From contig NW_019091405.1 in the NCBI RefSeq assembly GCF_001949145.1, forward strand, positions 266,871 to 289,936: DNA of 23,066 nt. Direction: 5' to 3'. Shown here one piece after another: positions 1 to 9,800 of this stretch; within the stretch, counting starts at the first letter, position 1; the number at the start of each line of letters is the position of its first letter. The notes below the pieces were generated by a model, which was not told where the DNA came from, did no database searches, and worked only from the letters and a program-made list of their open reading frames with translations. The translations under genes and the position numbers were made by a program. Source of the DNA: Acanthaster planci. Lineage: Eukaryota; Echinodermata; Asteroidea; Valvatida; Acanthasteridae.

Positions 1-6
1 ACCCCC

Positions 7-154
7 AACAAACAAACAAACAAACAAACAAACAAACAAACAAACAAACAAACAAACAAACAAACAAACAAACAAACAAACAAACAAACAAACAAACAAA
101 CAAACAAACAAACAAACAAACAAACAAACAAACAAACAAACAAACAAACAAACA
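7..154. repeat. (CAAA)n microsatellite
   Basis: About 37 uninterrupted copies of a CAAA/AAAC tetranucleotide, ending in two CAGA variants. It lies in intron 12 of gene B. Confidence 0.97.
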
Positions 155-404
155 GACAGACAAGTCTGTGCACTTTTCTGGTAGAAAAAACATCCACACA
201 CGAATTACCAAGCAATCCGTAACCAACTCTAGTCTGCTGACAACAGATTGCTTCTAGGCAGTTTAGGGGCAGTCACAGCGATATTTGTTGCGTAAGTGTA
301 TGCAAAAAAATTGGAACACTGTGTTGCTGAGTTTTCACCCAGTGGTGTTGATTTTAACATCGAAGTTTTTGCATTGTGTGTTACAGTTCCAAGTGAACCC
401 TCAG

Positions 405-577
405 AATACCGTACAAAACAGCAAATACTGTAGCAAACAGCGCATACTGTAGCAAACAGCACATATTGTACCAAACAGCAAATACTGTACCAAACAGCAA
501 ATACTGTACAAAACAGCAAATACTGTACCAAACAGCAAATACTGTACCAAACAGCAAATACTGTACCAAACAGCAAT
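405..577. repeat. 19-bp minisatellite
   Basis: About nine head-to-tail copies of a 19-bp unit, consensus CTGTACCAAACAGCAAATA. The right-hand copies are nearly identical; the left ones vary (TAG for TAC, CGCATA). Apparent open frames across it on both strands are repeat artefacts. It is absent from the matching place in gene A. Confidence 0.95.
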
Positions 578-715
578 CCATTTGGAATATTAATTTAAAA
601 ATTACTACCTTCAAAAGAAGAAATATGATCGTTATCGAGGTTGATGAAACTACAACACACGGTCCGTATTTACATTTTACTATGTAAGTCAAGAAATGGT
701 CGCGTTTAGCGTTAC

Positions 716-807
716 CTTGGCAATGTGTTCGGATCGGTGGCATGTACAGGAGCGCGGTCCCGCCAGGTATCGTACAGCGACATCGACAGGTCTTCTGGGG
801 CAGGCAC
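716..807 (-). CDS. NAALADL1: Gene B exon 12 (last exon in window)
   Basis: Acceptor gcaacacag|GTGCCT, donor TTGCCAAG|GTAACG; 92 bp. It encodes [20 protein letters not shown] then [10 protein letters not shown]. The [10 protein letters not shown] segment matches the stretch before the GSGSD loop in NAALADL1-type proteins. Five residues differ from gene A. The next exon must lie left of position 1. Confidence 0.82.
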
Positions 808-3800
808 CTGTGTTGCAGGCATGGAATCGACAAGAAATGTTCGACATTTGGGCGTCGAAATCACCAATGATGAATCTAAAAGATGATATGGATGCAGAGA
901 AGGTGGGCGTGGCTTTCATCACTATACACTGTATGCCTTTTTATTACACGAAAAGCGCAGTTTATAGCCAAGTGGTGGCTGGCAAAGCTAGGCTGGTTGT
1001 GAGAACAAAACAACAAAATTCAAACACACCGATATTGCGAGCCTATATCATAAATACTTTTATCAGATCCATGAAAACTCCCATTTTTACAATGAAAAAG
1101 TAAAGTTTGCATTTGAGGCAAAAGTTGTATCAAAGTAAAGAGTGAACTTAATAAGTTATTTTGGACCTGACACTCTGTAATGATCTTTACACAATTCATT
1201 TGCATTTCAATATTTATGCAAAGAAGATCAGAAAAATAATGTTGCAACTTTCATCAGCTGCGTACTAGTATACCGAGTTGCACTGGTCGTCATGTATTTT
1301 CGATTTTCTGAAGTGAGAGGTCAATTTCTGGCATGAAAGAAAAACAAAACATTGTTTTTCTTTCAGGTTGGACAAGTTTTCTCTTTCTGTAAATTGACAT
1401 TCTAGTCAATATTTCACAAAGGCCTTTTTAGGAAGTGATTTTTAACTGAACGAAGAATAATTTCAAATTCTCAAATTTTTGCACGTTATTTGTCCAACTC
1501 AAGGGTTCCAGAAGGCGCCACCAAGTGCTCACTTTCAGACTCTATTTCCAAAAACTCTGACCTTCTTTGAAGCTGCAAAGATGGCCTGGTAGAAGAGAGG
1601 GGTTGATTTGACACGAAGTGTGTAGTTGCCCATTACGGCAGAATCAACATTGATGTACGCTACGGCCCTCGCAGCCAGGATCCTCTGAAATTCCTGTGCA
1701 AACAGTAGATGGTTTGAAATATTTTTGAAGTCATGCCTCTACCTCTTTTTTTATCTTAGCTATAGCATTCATTAAAGTGACTTTCAAGGAGGGGAATCTC
1801 TATTTATCGCAGACTGAATTCTGATCCATGCACACTTTAAAACATGTTGTAAAACAAGTTCCCGTTGGCCTAGTTTGCCCATCGTTTGTCGGAAACCACT
1901 AGCTGCTTACCATTCGGGTAAATTTCTTCCCCGAATCAGTATAATAGTCAAATATTACCAGAATTTACCAACGTTTAGGCAATTTGGTCAATTTCTCTAT
2001 TCCATTTTTATTGCAACCCCAATTCTCATTTTGGATAATCACTTTAATATAGAGTTCCCAGACAGCAACTACAAGAATCTTTTCTCAGAAGACCGAAGAA
2101 ATTTCTGTGGCTACAATTACGAAACTACAGTTTTCAAACGTGTTTCGCTTATTATGAACACAGCAGGTTTTCGTTAGCTTGACCAGAGCTCTCATCCTTC
2201 AAGAAAATCACCCTACCTCTACAAACTCTGTAGAACCCAGGAGACCATACTCCTCAGCACCCCAGCTAGCAAACACTATGGATCGTCTTGGTTTCCATCC
2301 TGAAAGCAAACATTCATGATATCGCATTACTGGAATGGAATAAGTCCCCTATTCTGTTTGATTTTTTAATTATTATTTGGCTGTTTTCTACTCTTAATAC
2401 ATGAGTCAGAGGTGTAGCAATGAGGTATTTTTGGTCCACAAAAAAACAACAACAAAAAAACAAAAAACATTTGGGAGCCAAATCTGACCCTCTCATTTTC
2501 TGTGCCATCTTTTAGGTCTGAACAAGTACAAATCCTTCCATAGATGCCACAACTACATGTACAGTGCCAACCCTCAAAACCGCAATCGCCATCTTAATAA
2601 CTCAATTAATTCGTAATTAATGTCATTATTGTATCCAGAAGTCGCTGAGGTTTTGATTGCATATTGGTTTAGGGTGGAGCCACTCCCTGAACCAATCACC
2701 ATTCAGTATACCTCACCTGATTTTCTTAGCTCTCCAAACACACGTGACACTTCCATCAAAGCTGCTGTACCACTACTCGGATCTACAGCTCCGTAGACCC
2801 AAGCATCACGGTGATTACCAATTACGACATACCGATCTGCAGACCATCAAAATGAAAATTTAGATGATTTTGCCAAAGAAACTTTAAAAAGGTGTTTCAT
2901 TCGAAGGAGGCCGAGAAATTAGCGTGTGTGGAGCTGCAATATTTTCAATGAGCAAATTATAGACAGCCTTATGGACACAATCAGTGATGGCATACATAAG
3001 GGGACAAGGTGTCACCAAAGGAGGTGAAGCCCGAACGCTAACTTTGTGTATCTGGTGACGATTCCTGGCAATGTTCAGTTTGATGGGTATGTTTTACCAC
3101 ATACATATAGTATAGTTTATTTCTATCTGTAACTTACCTGGTTCAACCTCCCCTTTGATGATACCGATGACGTCATATGTCGTCCGTCTCTCTCGGGTGG
3201 TATGGATGGTCATTTTCACATTCCTACATGACAGAAACTTAAATTACTTTTTGTTGTTCTTGTTGTCTGCATCCGACACGTTAAGGACAGTTTTCTTACA
3301 ATATACATTATTTGCAACCTTCATCAACCATGATACGCAGACAAAAGGAAGCGGTGAGAGACCAGCAAGAAATTTCAGCTAAACGCGAAACAGGGTACCA
3401 ACCTCTGTGGATTGGTGAAGCCCGGGCCGAGGCGGTAGGTGACAGGTAGGTGACCCCTCCAGGATTCAATGACCTCCGCACCGGTCATCTTGCTGGATTG
3501 AGAATTAGGAACAAAGCAAAGTAGAATTCAGGGCGCAGTAAGGATTGTTATTTTGACTGAAGAAAAGAATCGGCCTCTGGTCTGATGACGTCAAGATTCG
3601 TTTACAGTTAAGCTTTCTTGCAGTTGCCAGCAGAGAACAAAGGAATAGAACCTTCGTTGGAAATTGTACAATTAAACCAAGTATGAAGTCAACTGTCAAT
3701 AAACTGCTCTTGGTATAAGGATTTTAAGACAGATGGTACAAGCCAATTAACTTTATTTTAGCAACACTGACGAAATGGTTGTTTTGAAGTAAGGGGATGA

Positions 3801-6800
3801 ATGAAATATAACGTGCGCTTCATTTTTATTTAGATGCTGCGAGAAGATAACTCTCTTCTCAGCACGGTCTTTGCAGGTGTGAAATCTACCCTAGAAGCAG
3901 TTGGGCATCCCCGTAGCCGATGGGATGGACAGGAATCTTGGGCAGGGCCGTGTCCTCGTCTTCTATGCGAAAGGCAAACGCTGTAAGATGACGAAGATAA
4001 AGTGTCAAAGTTGGCTGAGAAGGCGACTAATGCCATCTTGTTGACATGTTCCTTTATTGATAAACAGTGGGCCGATCAAGCATTCTTTACAGGTTTATCC
4101 AGTGAAGAGACCTCTACAACTTCGAGAAGCCCTTTAGTAATGGCACTAGGTTGCAAGCTAGATAAAAGACCAGTTTGGCGGTTTTTAGACTCAGTTAATC
4201 CGTTTGGCTCCATGTCTTGTTGCTAAGATCGAAACCGCTTATGGATAGTGTTCAAAAGAAAACCGTTTACGATGTTTTAATTAACAGCATGTACTTGGAA
4301 GCGGTCACGTGTAATTCAGCTGACAACTCTAAAGTCAAGGGACTAAAATATTGTGCGACGCCGGTGACGAAGCGGAAGTTTGATGGATACACCTCATAAA
4401 AAGTGCAACAGCTTGCGCTATGAATGTGCCATTACAAGAAATGCTATAGAGGGTTGTCGTCTAAGATACGCACCATGGACCAGCAATGCTGGATTTCTTT
4501 CACGACCATAATTCTGTATTAAATCCAGGCGGGAAGTCATGTCACATTGTTTATGATTTGCCCTGTGTCTCGGGGGCGTAAATCCCGGCGGAATATGGTA
4601 TATCCCCCACTTTTCGATCAGGGCCAGGGACTTTTGAATCATTCCTCCTATTTCGTGGTGAGAAAAAATAAGCCGGATTTCGAGGAATTATTCAGACTTA
4701 CCAACAACCAACTATATTTTGTTGGTGAAAAAAATCTTTAAGGTTTGGGGTGTACGTAGGAATATTAAAGATATACATCAGTAACATGAACGCCTCCTCA
4801 CTTTTAAAATGTCCATGGCCGGTCGAATATCCCCCATCCTCCATTCCCTAGTACAAATTTACGCCACTTCTGCGTCTTGAAAACAGACCCACTTTAAACA
4901 AGATTAGTTGCCATTACGTTTGGCTGGGTAGCCAGGCGTGATAGGGTCGCCCTTTGCGTCACTGACGAAAGTATTCCCCCTCTGCGCTCCCGTCTCGGGC
5001 AGCCACCATCCGTCCGGGTACACTTTGATGTCACCGTCATCGATGGCGTAGTCTGCCGGGTCGGAGTACAGGATCAGACCCTTGGCACCCGCAGCCTGCG
5101 CGTTCAGAGCCTGTGGGTGACGCAGAAGGCACGGGATCATTAATGTTGGGAAACGATTGGAGGAGTCAAGTTATGGCCAATGGACTGTTACCCCCCCCCC
5201 GACCCTGGTGCTAAGGGATGCAAACACATGCTATTAAGTGAAATTTCGATCGGTACACACCCACCACCAAACTCAGATCTGAACCCTGATGATGATCCAA
5301 ATCTACAAGGGAAGATGGATAATGACTTAAATGGCGCCAGGATAACAGCAAGAGTAGACCTAATGAGAGATCATATTTGGAACGAATAACGTGTGATTAT
5401 TAGACAGCATTTCAGCGGGATCAAACCTCTCCGCAATTGCTGTCAATTTGCCTCATTTGTTTTTGCTTTTAAAAACTTTTGTAAGTTAAAAACAAAAGCA
5501 AGACCCTGTGAGGGTGTCATTCTGTGTGTGGATAAAAAAAAAAATTCACCACCATCGTTGTAAACATGTGACCTTTTGGGAAGTGGTATTCACGAAGCAC
5601 TCTAATGGGAAAGTTCCGAACCCGCAAACTGCGGGCATCGGAACGCTATCTTTGCGTCTTGAAGTGTAGCGATGTGAGCTAAAAAGGCACGAAACGTAAT
5701 AGCTTATTAGCGCATGATCAGATCAGACCAACCTTTCCTCGGATGGTTGGAGATCTACATCAAAGTAAATGTATAGGAGGGAGAGAACAAACTGACATTT
5801 TCAAATCAACCCTCGATAATTCAAACATGTTGGACTTTCCATCAAAGAATGAGCCATGAAGTCCTTTCTACGATTGTTGGTCAAACAGATGTTTGTTAAT
5901 TTAGGGGTATATATCAACGGCGGATCCAGGATTATCACCAGGGAGGGGGGGGGAGAGTTTGTCGTTCACTTGCCAAAAAGATAATTTGCGCAAGACTTTG
6001 TGTTTGCCATGCGCATTCGCGCTTGCATTATGGGAGGACATGAACAATTAGAGCCTCACAAACGCACTTCGAATGTGTTTAAATTTGGTAAGTCTACAGT
6101 ACGCCGTGAATAAAACAAGCCAGTGCCGTTCAGAACGGCGACAGCCGGGCACACCTTGTCTAGTCAAAGTGCTGCGCTGCCGTGCCAATTTCCCTGGCCG
6201 AACGGTTCTAAACAACCGTGCTACTGCATGTGAACGGTGTTTGTACCGTATTTTAACGGACATTTTAGGATAAGGATCAAGAAGAAGACTACAGCATCAA
6301 ACTGATTTGAGTCGTTTGGATGTTTTCATTCTTTTTTAGGGGAAAAGATTTTCTTTTAAGCCTTCTGTCTTTAGGTCTGTTGTGGAATTCGGTAATAGTC
6401 AAAGGGTCGAATCTCAGGCTCAAACTACAAATGAAGCAGATACCGGGGCACTTCGTTTTGAAAAAAACAGTTTCGCGGGACTTTCGAGTAAATGAGCATC
6501 ACCTTATTTCCTCGGAATATCTTTCCATAGCGCGCAATGACGATGGTGCCAGTCAAGTTGAGGTCAGGGTGGTTTTTCTCCAGGTATTCAAAATCTTCCA
6601 CTCGAGCGTAATTAGCATACACCAGGTCGCCCTTTCACAAAAGAGAAACAAAAGGAAGGAATTTGAAAACAGGAGCACGTTTTAGTTTCTCCTTTTAAAT
6701 ACATGCGTGTTTTTTATTCTAACAAACCCTCAAAACGAGCACCACCAACAATAAACGAAATATAGACAGACACATCCTGGGCAAATGATTGGAAAAGCAA

Positions 6801-9800
6801 CCAAGCAAAAAAACCCAAAATCATACTGAAATGTCGTGCACCCAGTAAGTGATAAAATCATGGTGGAAATGACAAATAAGATGGGAAAGAGGAACAAGGA
6901 GTTTGAGTGGATTGAAAGGGGTAGGTAATGTTACCTCTGGTTCGCCTTGATATGAATATGCATTAAATGGCGGCACGACATCAGGGTGGTCGTCGCCAGG
7001 TCTAAGCATTGCCTCCTCCAGTCGCGAGTGGAATATCTCATTACCATCTTCGAGGATAGACACCTGATTGAGCCAACAAGAATATACATTTGTAATATAA
7101 TGACAAAAAACAGGGTCATCTACTGAAGAGGTATAGCCTTCCACAGATGTAACTATGGCTTTGAGGAGAAATACGTACCACACCCCAAATGTGCGTGTTA
7201 TGAAATGTTTCGTGCACACAATCTTCCACTCACAAAAATACGATTCATAAGAGCAACGTCGTGAACAAGAATGGCCTTCAAACTCTTTGAAAAAGGACTG
7301 AAAATCCACTTTTTAGTTGAAAACTGCTTTTTCATCATAGACTCAGGAATTCCCGTAGTCTGCAGTAACTCACTGCCCCTTTCTTCAAGATTTTCAAACT
7401 CATAAATATACTTTTTCTTCAGCATGTTCCTGTGCTGATGTAACGTCGCTGTGGAAATTAACAACGATGTGACACGGTAACGTTAGTAGTAGCAGGTTTT
7501 TTCTTTTTTGGGGGGGGGGGTTTCAAGACGGGGATATTTTCCTTTTTGGTATCTGGAAAGAAACCTTCCCAAGAAGGAGGGTGCTAGTTCTTTCAATTCC
7601 TAAAAAAAATCGACAAATAGAAAGTAATGAGTAATAAATTAATAAGAATAATGTTCAGTAATAACGAATTAATAATAATTTAAAAATGCAACATGTCATT
7701 AGAGGAAACTTGGCCCCTACTCTCTCCCTGCTCGATACGACACTCAACTCAGTGATTTGAACGACAAAGGCGTCGCTATAACAAGGGGTACGCAAGGTTA
7801 CCTTCCGAAACACGTGACACCATGCAACAACAGCTATTTTATAGCTCAAAGATTTTGAGTGTTGCCGGGGTGATAGGTTGGAAAATCAGCGACCGCGCAA
7901 TGCGAGGAGTTTATAGGCTCAGGTCATACTTGGTGCGGTTGCAATAAGAATAAAAAATAAAAAAAATCACGCAAAAGTTGACGTCATGAATCACTGGCGG
8001 CGAAATTTGCTATACTTGTTGCAGTCGGCTCGTGCGAATTCCCTTTTTTTGTGGAGAATCGAGTTCTCGTATAAACAGGCCCTCTTCCATGACTAGTGCA
8101 CTAACACCACTCAAATGAGGGCACACAGCAATAGGTTTACCTTGTTTGGATTGTTGTCATCGGGGTAAGACAGAAGTACATCATAAGGAACGAGTTTAGC
8201 CGAGTCTAGTCCTTGTTCTTTCCACGTGTCCCGCATGTACTCCGCGTTGGAACGCTCAGCTGGAGAGCCGGCAATGTGAGGAACCTTAGTGAAGTACCTA
8301 TCGGTGATCAACGAAGGATATCATTCATGTCATAAAATTATAATATGGTAATACCAAAAGACATAAAGATATCACATCATATTTTAGTAGTATATGTATG
8401 AGGCTACGAAAATGATAAATTTTAAAAAAAAGCAAAACGAAGAGGACAGAACCATCGACGGTGCGTCGCAATGACGTTGCAATTTTTAAAAGTAATTTTG
8501 TTTTAGTTTTCATCAAAGAGAACATGCTTTTTGTTTGTGATGTACCACCAAGCCTCCTGATGAAAACGAATAATGTGTGGATAACAATGTTAAGGCTTTA
8601 AGTCGATTTACATTGTTTGTATTTATTTATTTTATATTTTATTTAAACTCTTTAAACACGATACACATTCAGCTTAAAGGCTGTTTTACATCATGGTCCT
8701 GTGCGGAACAGAGAAAATAGACAAGAGGATAAAAATGGTAACAATAAGATTAACCGATAAGAGCACAATAGTATTAAAAAACCTAATTAAAAATGAAGCT
8801 TTACATAGTTTTAAAACCATCAAAAGAGGATGCATACTGGACTTTAGCTGGTAAGTTATTCCATGTAATAGCCCCAGAATAGTTGAGAGATTGCTTGACA
8901 CATTCCATATGAGGCCTAGGGACTACAACATTAAGAGAATTAGCGTTTCGAGTGTTAAGTCCATGCCTATCAAAATACATCTCAGTATTGTAACAAAGTC
9001 TGTCAGGGGCTAAACCATTAACACATTTATACACATTACAAGCCAAACAAAAGTCCCTCCTTTGCTCAAAAGTCTGCCAAGAAAGGGCTCTGATGATATC
9101 ATCACCATGAAAATGAACATAATCAAAGTTATTAGCAACAATCCTGGCCGCTCTTTTTTTGTAGCCTAAAAGGAGTCTTCCTGTTAGTCATTGAGCAATT
9201 GCTCCACACAGAACTGGCACAGTCCAGACATGGCTGAATGGTTGTTTCGTATAAGGTATTAAGAAGACCATTGTTAATGACATGCCTTAGTCGACCAAGG
9301 GAATGAATCTTATAGGCAACCGACTGATATGAGATTCCCAGGTGAGGTTTTCATCAACTTCAGTCCCTAAATACTTCACTCTCTCAACCTGTTCAAGTTG
9401 AGTATTCTTAGGTAAAATATTCAATTTGTCAATATTATTAACACGACTGGATTTTAAAAGCATAATGTTGGTTTTGTCAGGATTAATAGAAAGATGATTA
9501 AAATCGTACCAGTCACTAATGCTTTCCATGTTAGATTGCAAGACAAGATTAACATATCACTCCCAGTAGTGAAAATTACGACATCATTGACAAATATATT
9601 ACATGTGCACTTAGAATTAACACTTTGCGTGATGTCATTAATGTAGATTAAAAAGAAAATTGGTCCCAGAACACTTCCCTGGGGTACACCAATAGAAATA
9701 TCATTAGGACTAGAAGTTTCGCCATTGCATCTGACCGCTTGTTTTCTATTAGAGATGTAGTTTTTAAACCATTTTAGGGCAGTGTCAGACACACCATACT

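Larger units (their letters stand above)
1..715. other. Part of gene B intron 12
   Basis: Apart from the CAAA microsatellite and the 19-bp minisatellite, nothing coding was recognised. No exon-13 homologue is present, so the intron extends left of the window. Confidence 0.7.
716..4790. repeat. Segmental duplication, left copy (gene B exons 12-6 and introns)
   Basis: Exons 6-12 and much of their introns recur at 18344-23066. Offsets grow from 17628 (exon 12) to 18218 (exon 6), so indels lie in introns; intron 7 is 179 bp in both. Intronic similarity is visible up to about 4790, including tttgccctg/tctcggggg and atccaggcggg blocks at 4520-4640 against 22745-22850. Confidence 0.85.
808..4917. 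other. Gene B introns 11 to 5
   Basis: Introns of 754, 523, 417, 301, 179, 397 and 937 bp separate exons 12 to 5. They hold no other gene that I can support. Many blocks match the introns of gene A. The A-rich tract at 2440-2467 is low complexity. Confidence 0.7.
5111..6502. other. Gene B intron 4
   Basis: 1392 bp without coding signal. It holds a C10 run near 5190, the 5613 hairpin, the MITE-like end at 5918, and a GC-rich patch at 6110-6260 with several short inverted ACGG/CCGT words. Confidence 0.65.

Noticed and set aside
405-577. Possible CRISPR array
   Set aside because: Units are contiguous 19-bp copies with no unique spacers, in a eukaryotic intron.
229-833. Overlapping open frames of 73-150 codons on both strands
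   Set aside because: They run through the 19-bp minisatellite, and because 19 is not a multiple of three the unit stays open in several frames. The peptides are repetitive and low complexity.
696-1103. Plus-strand open frame of 135 codons, with a partner at 18351-18569
   Set aside because: Its shared part is the antisense of exon 12. Conservation between the two copies is explained by the minus-strand exon, and the rest diverges.
6048-6273. Overlapping open frames on both strands at 6048-6273
   Set aside because: No homology was recognised. The region is a GC-richer patch of intron 4 and neither frame joins the exons in phase.
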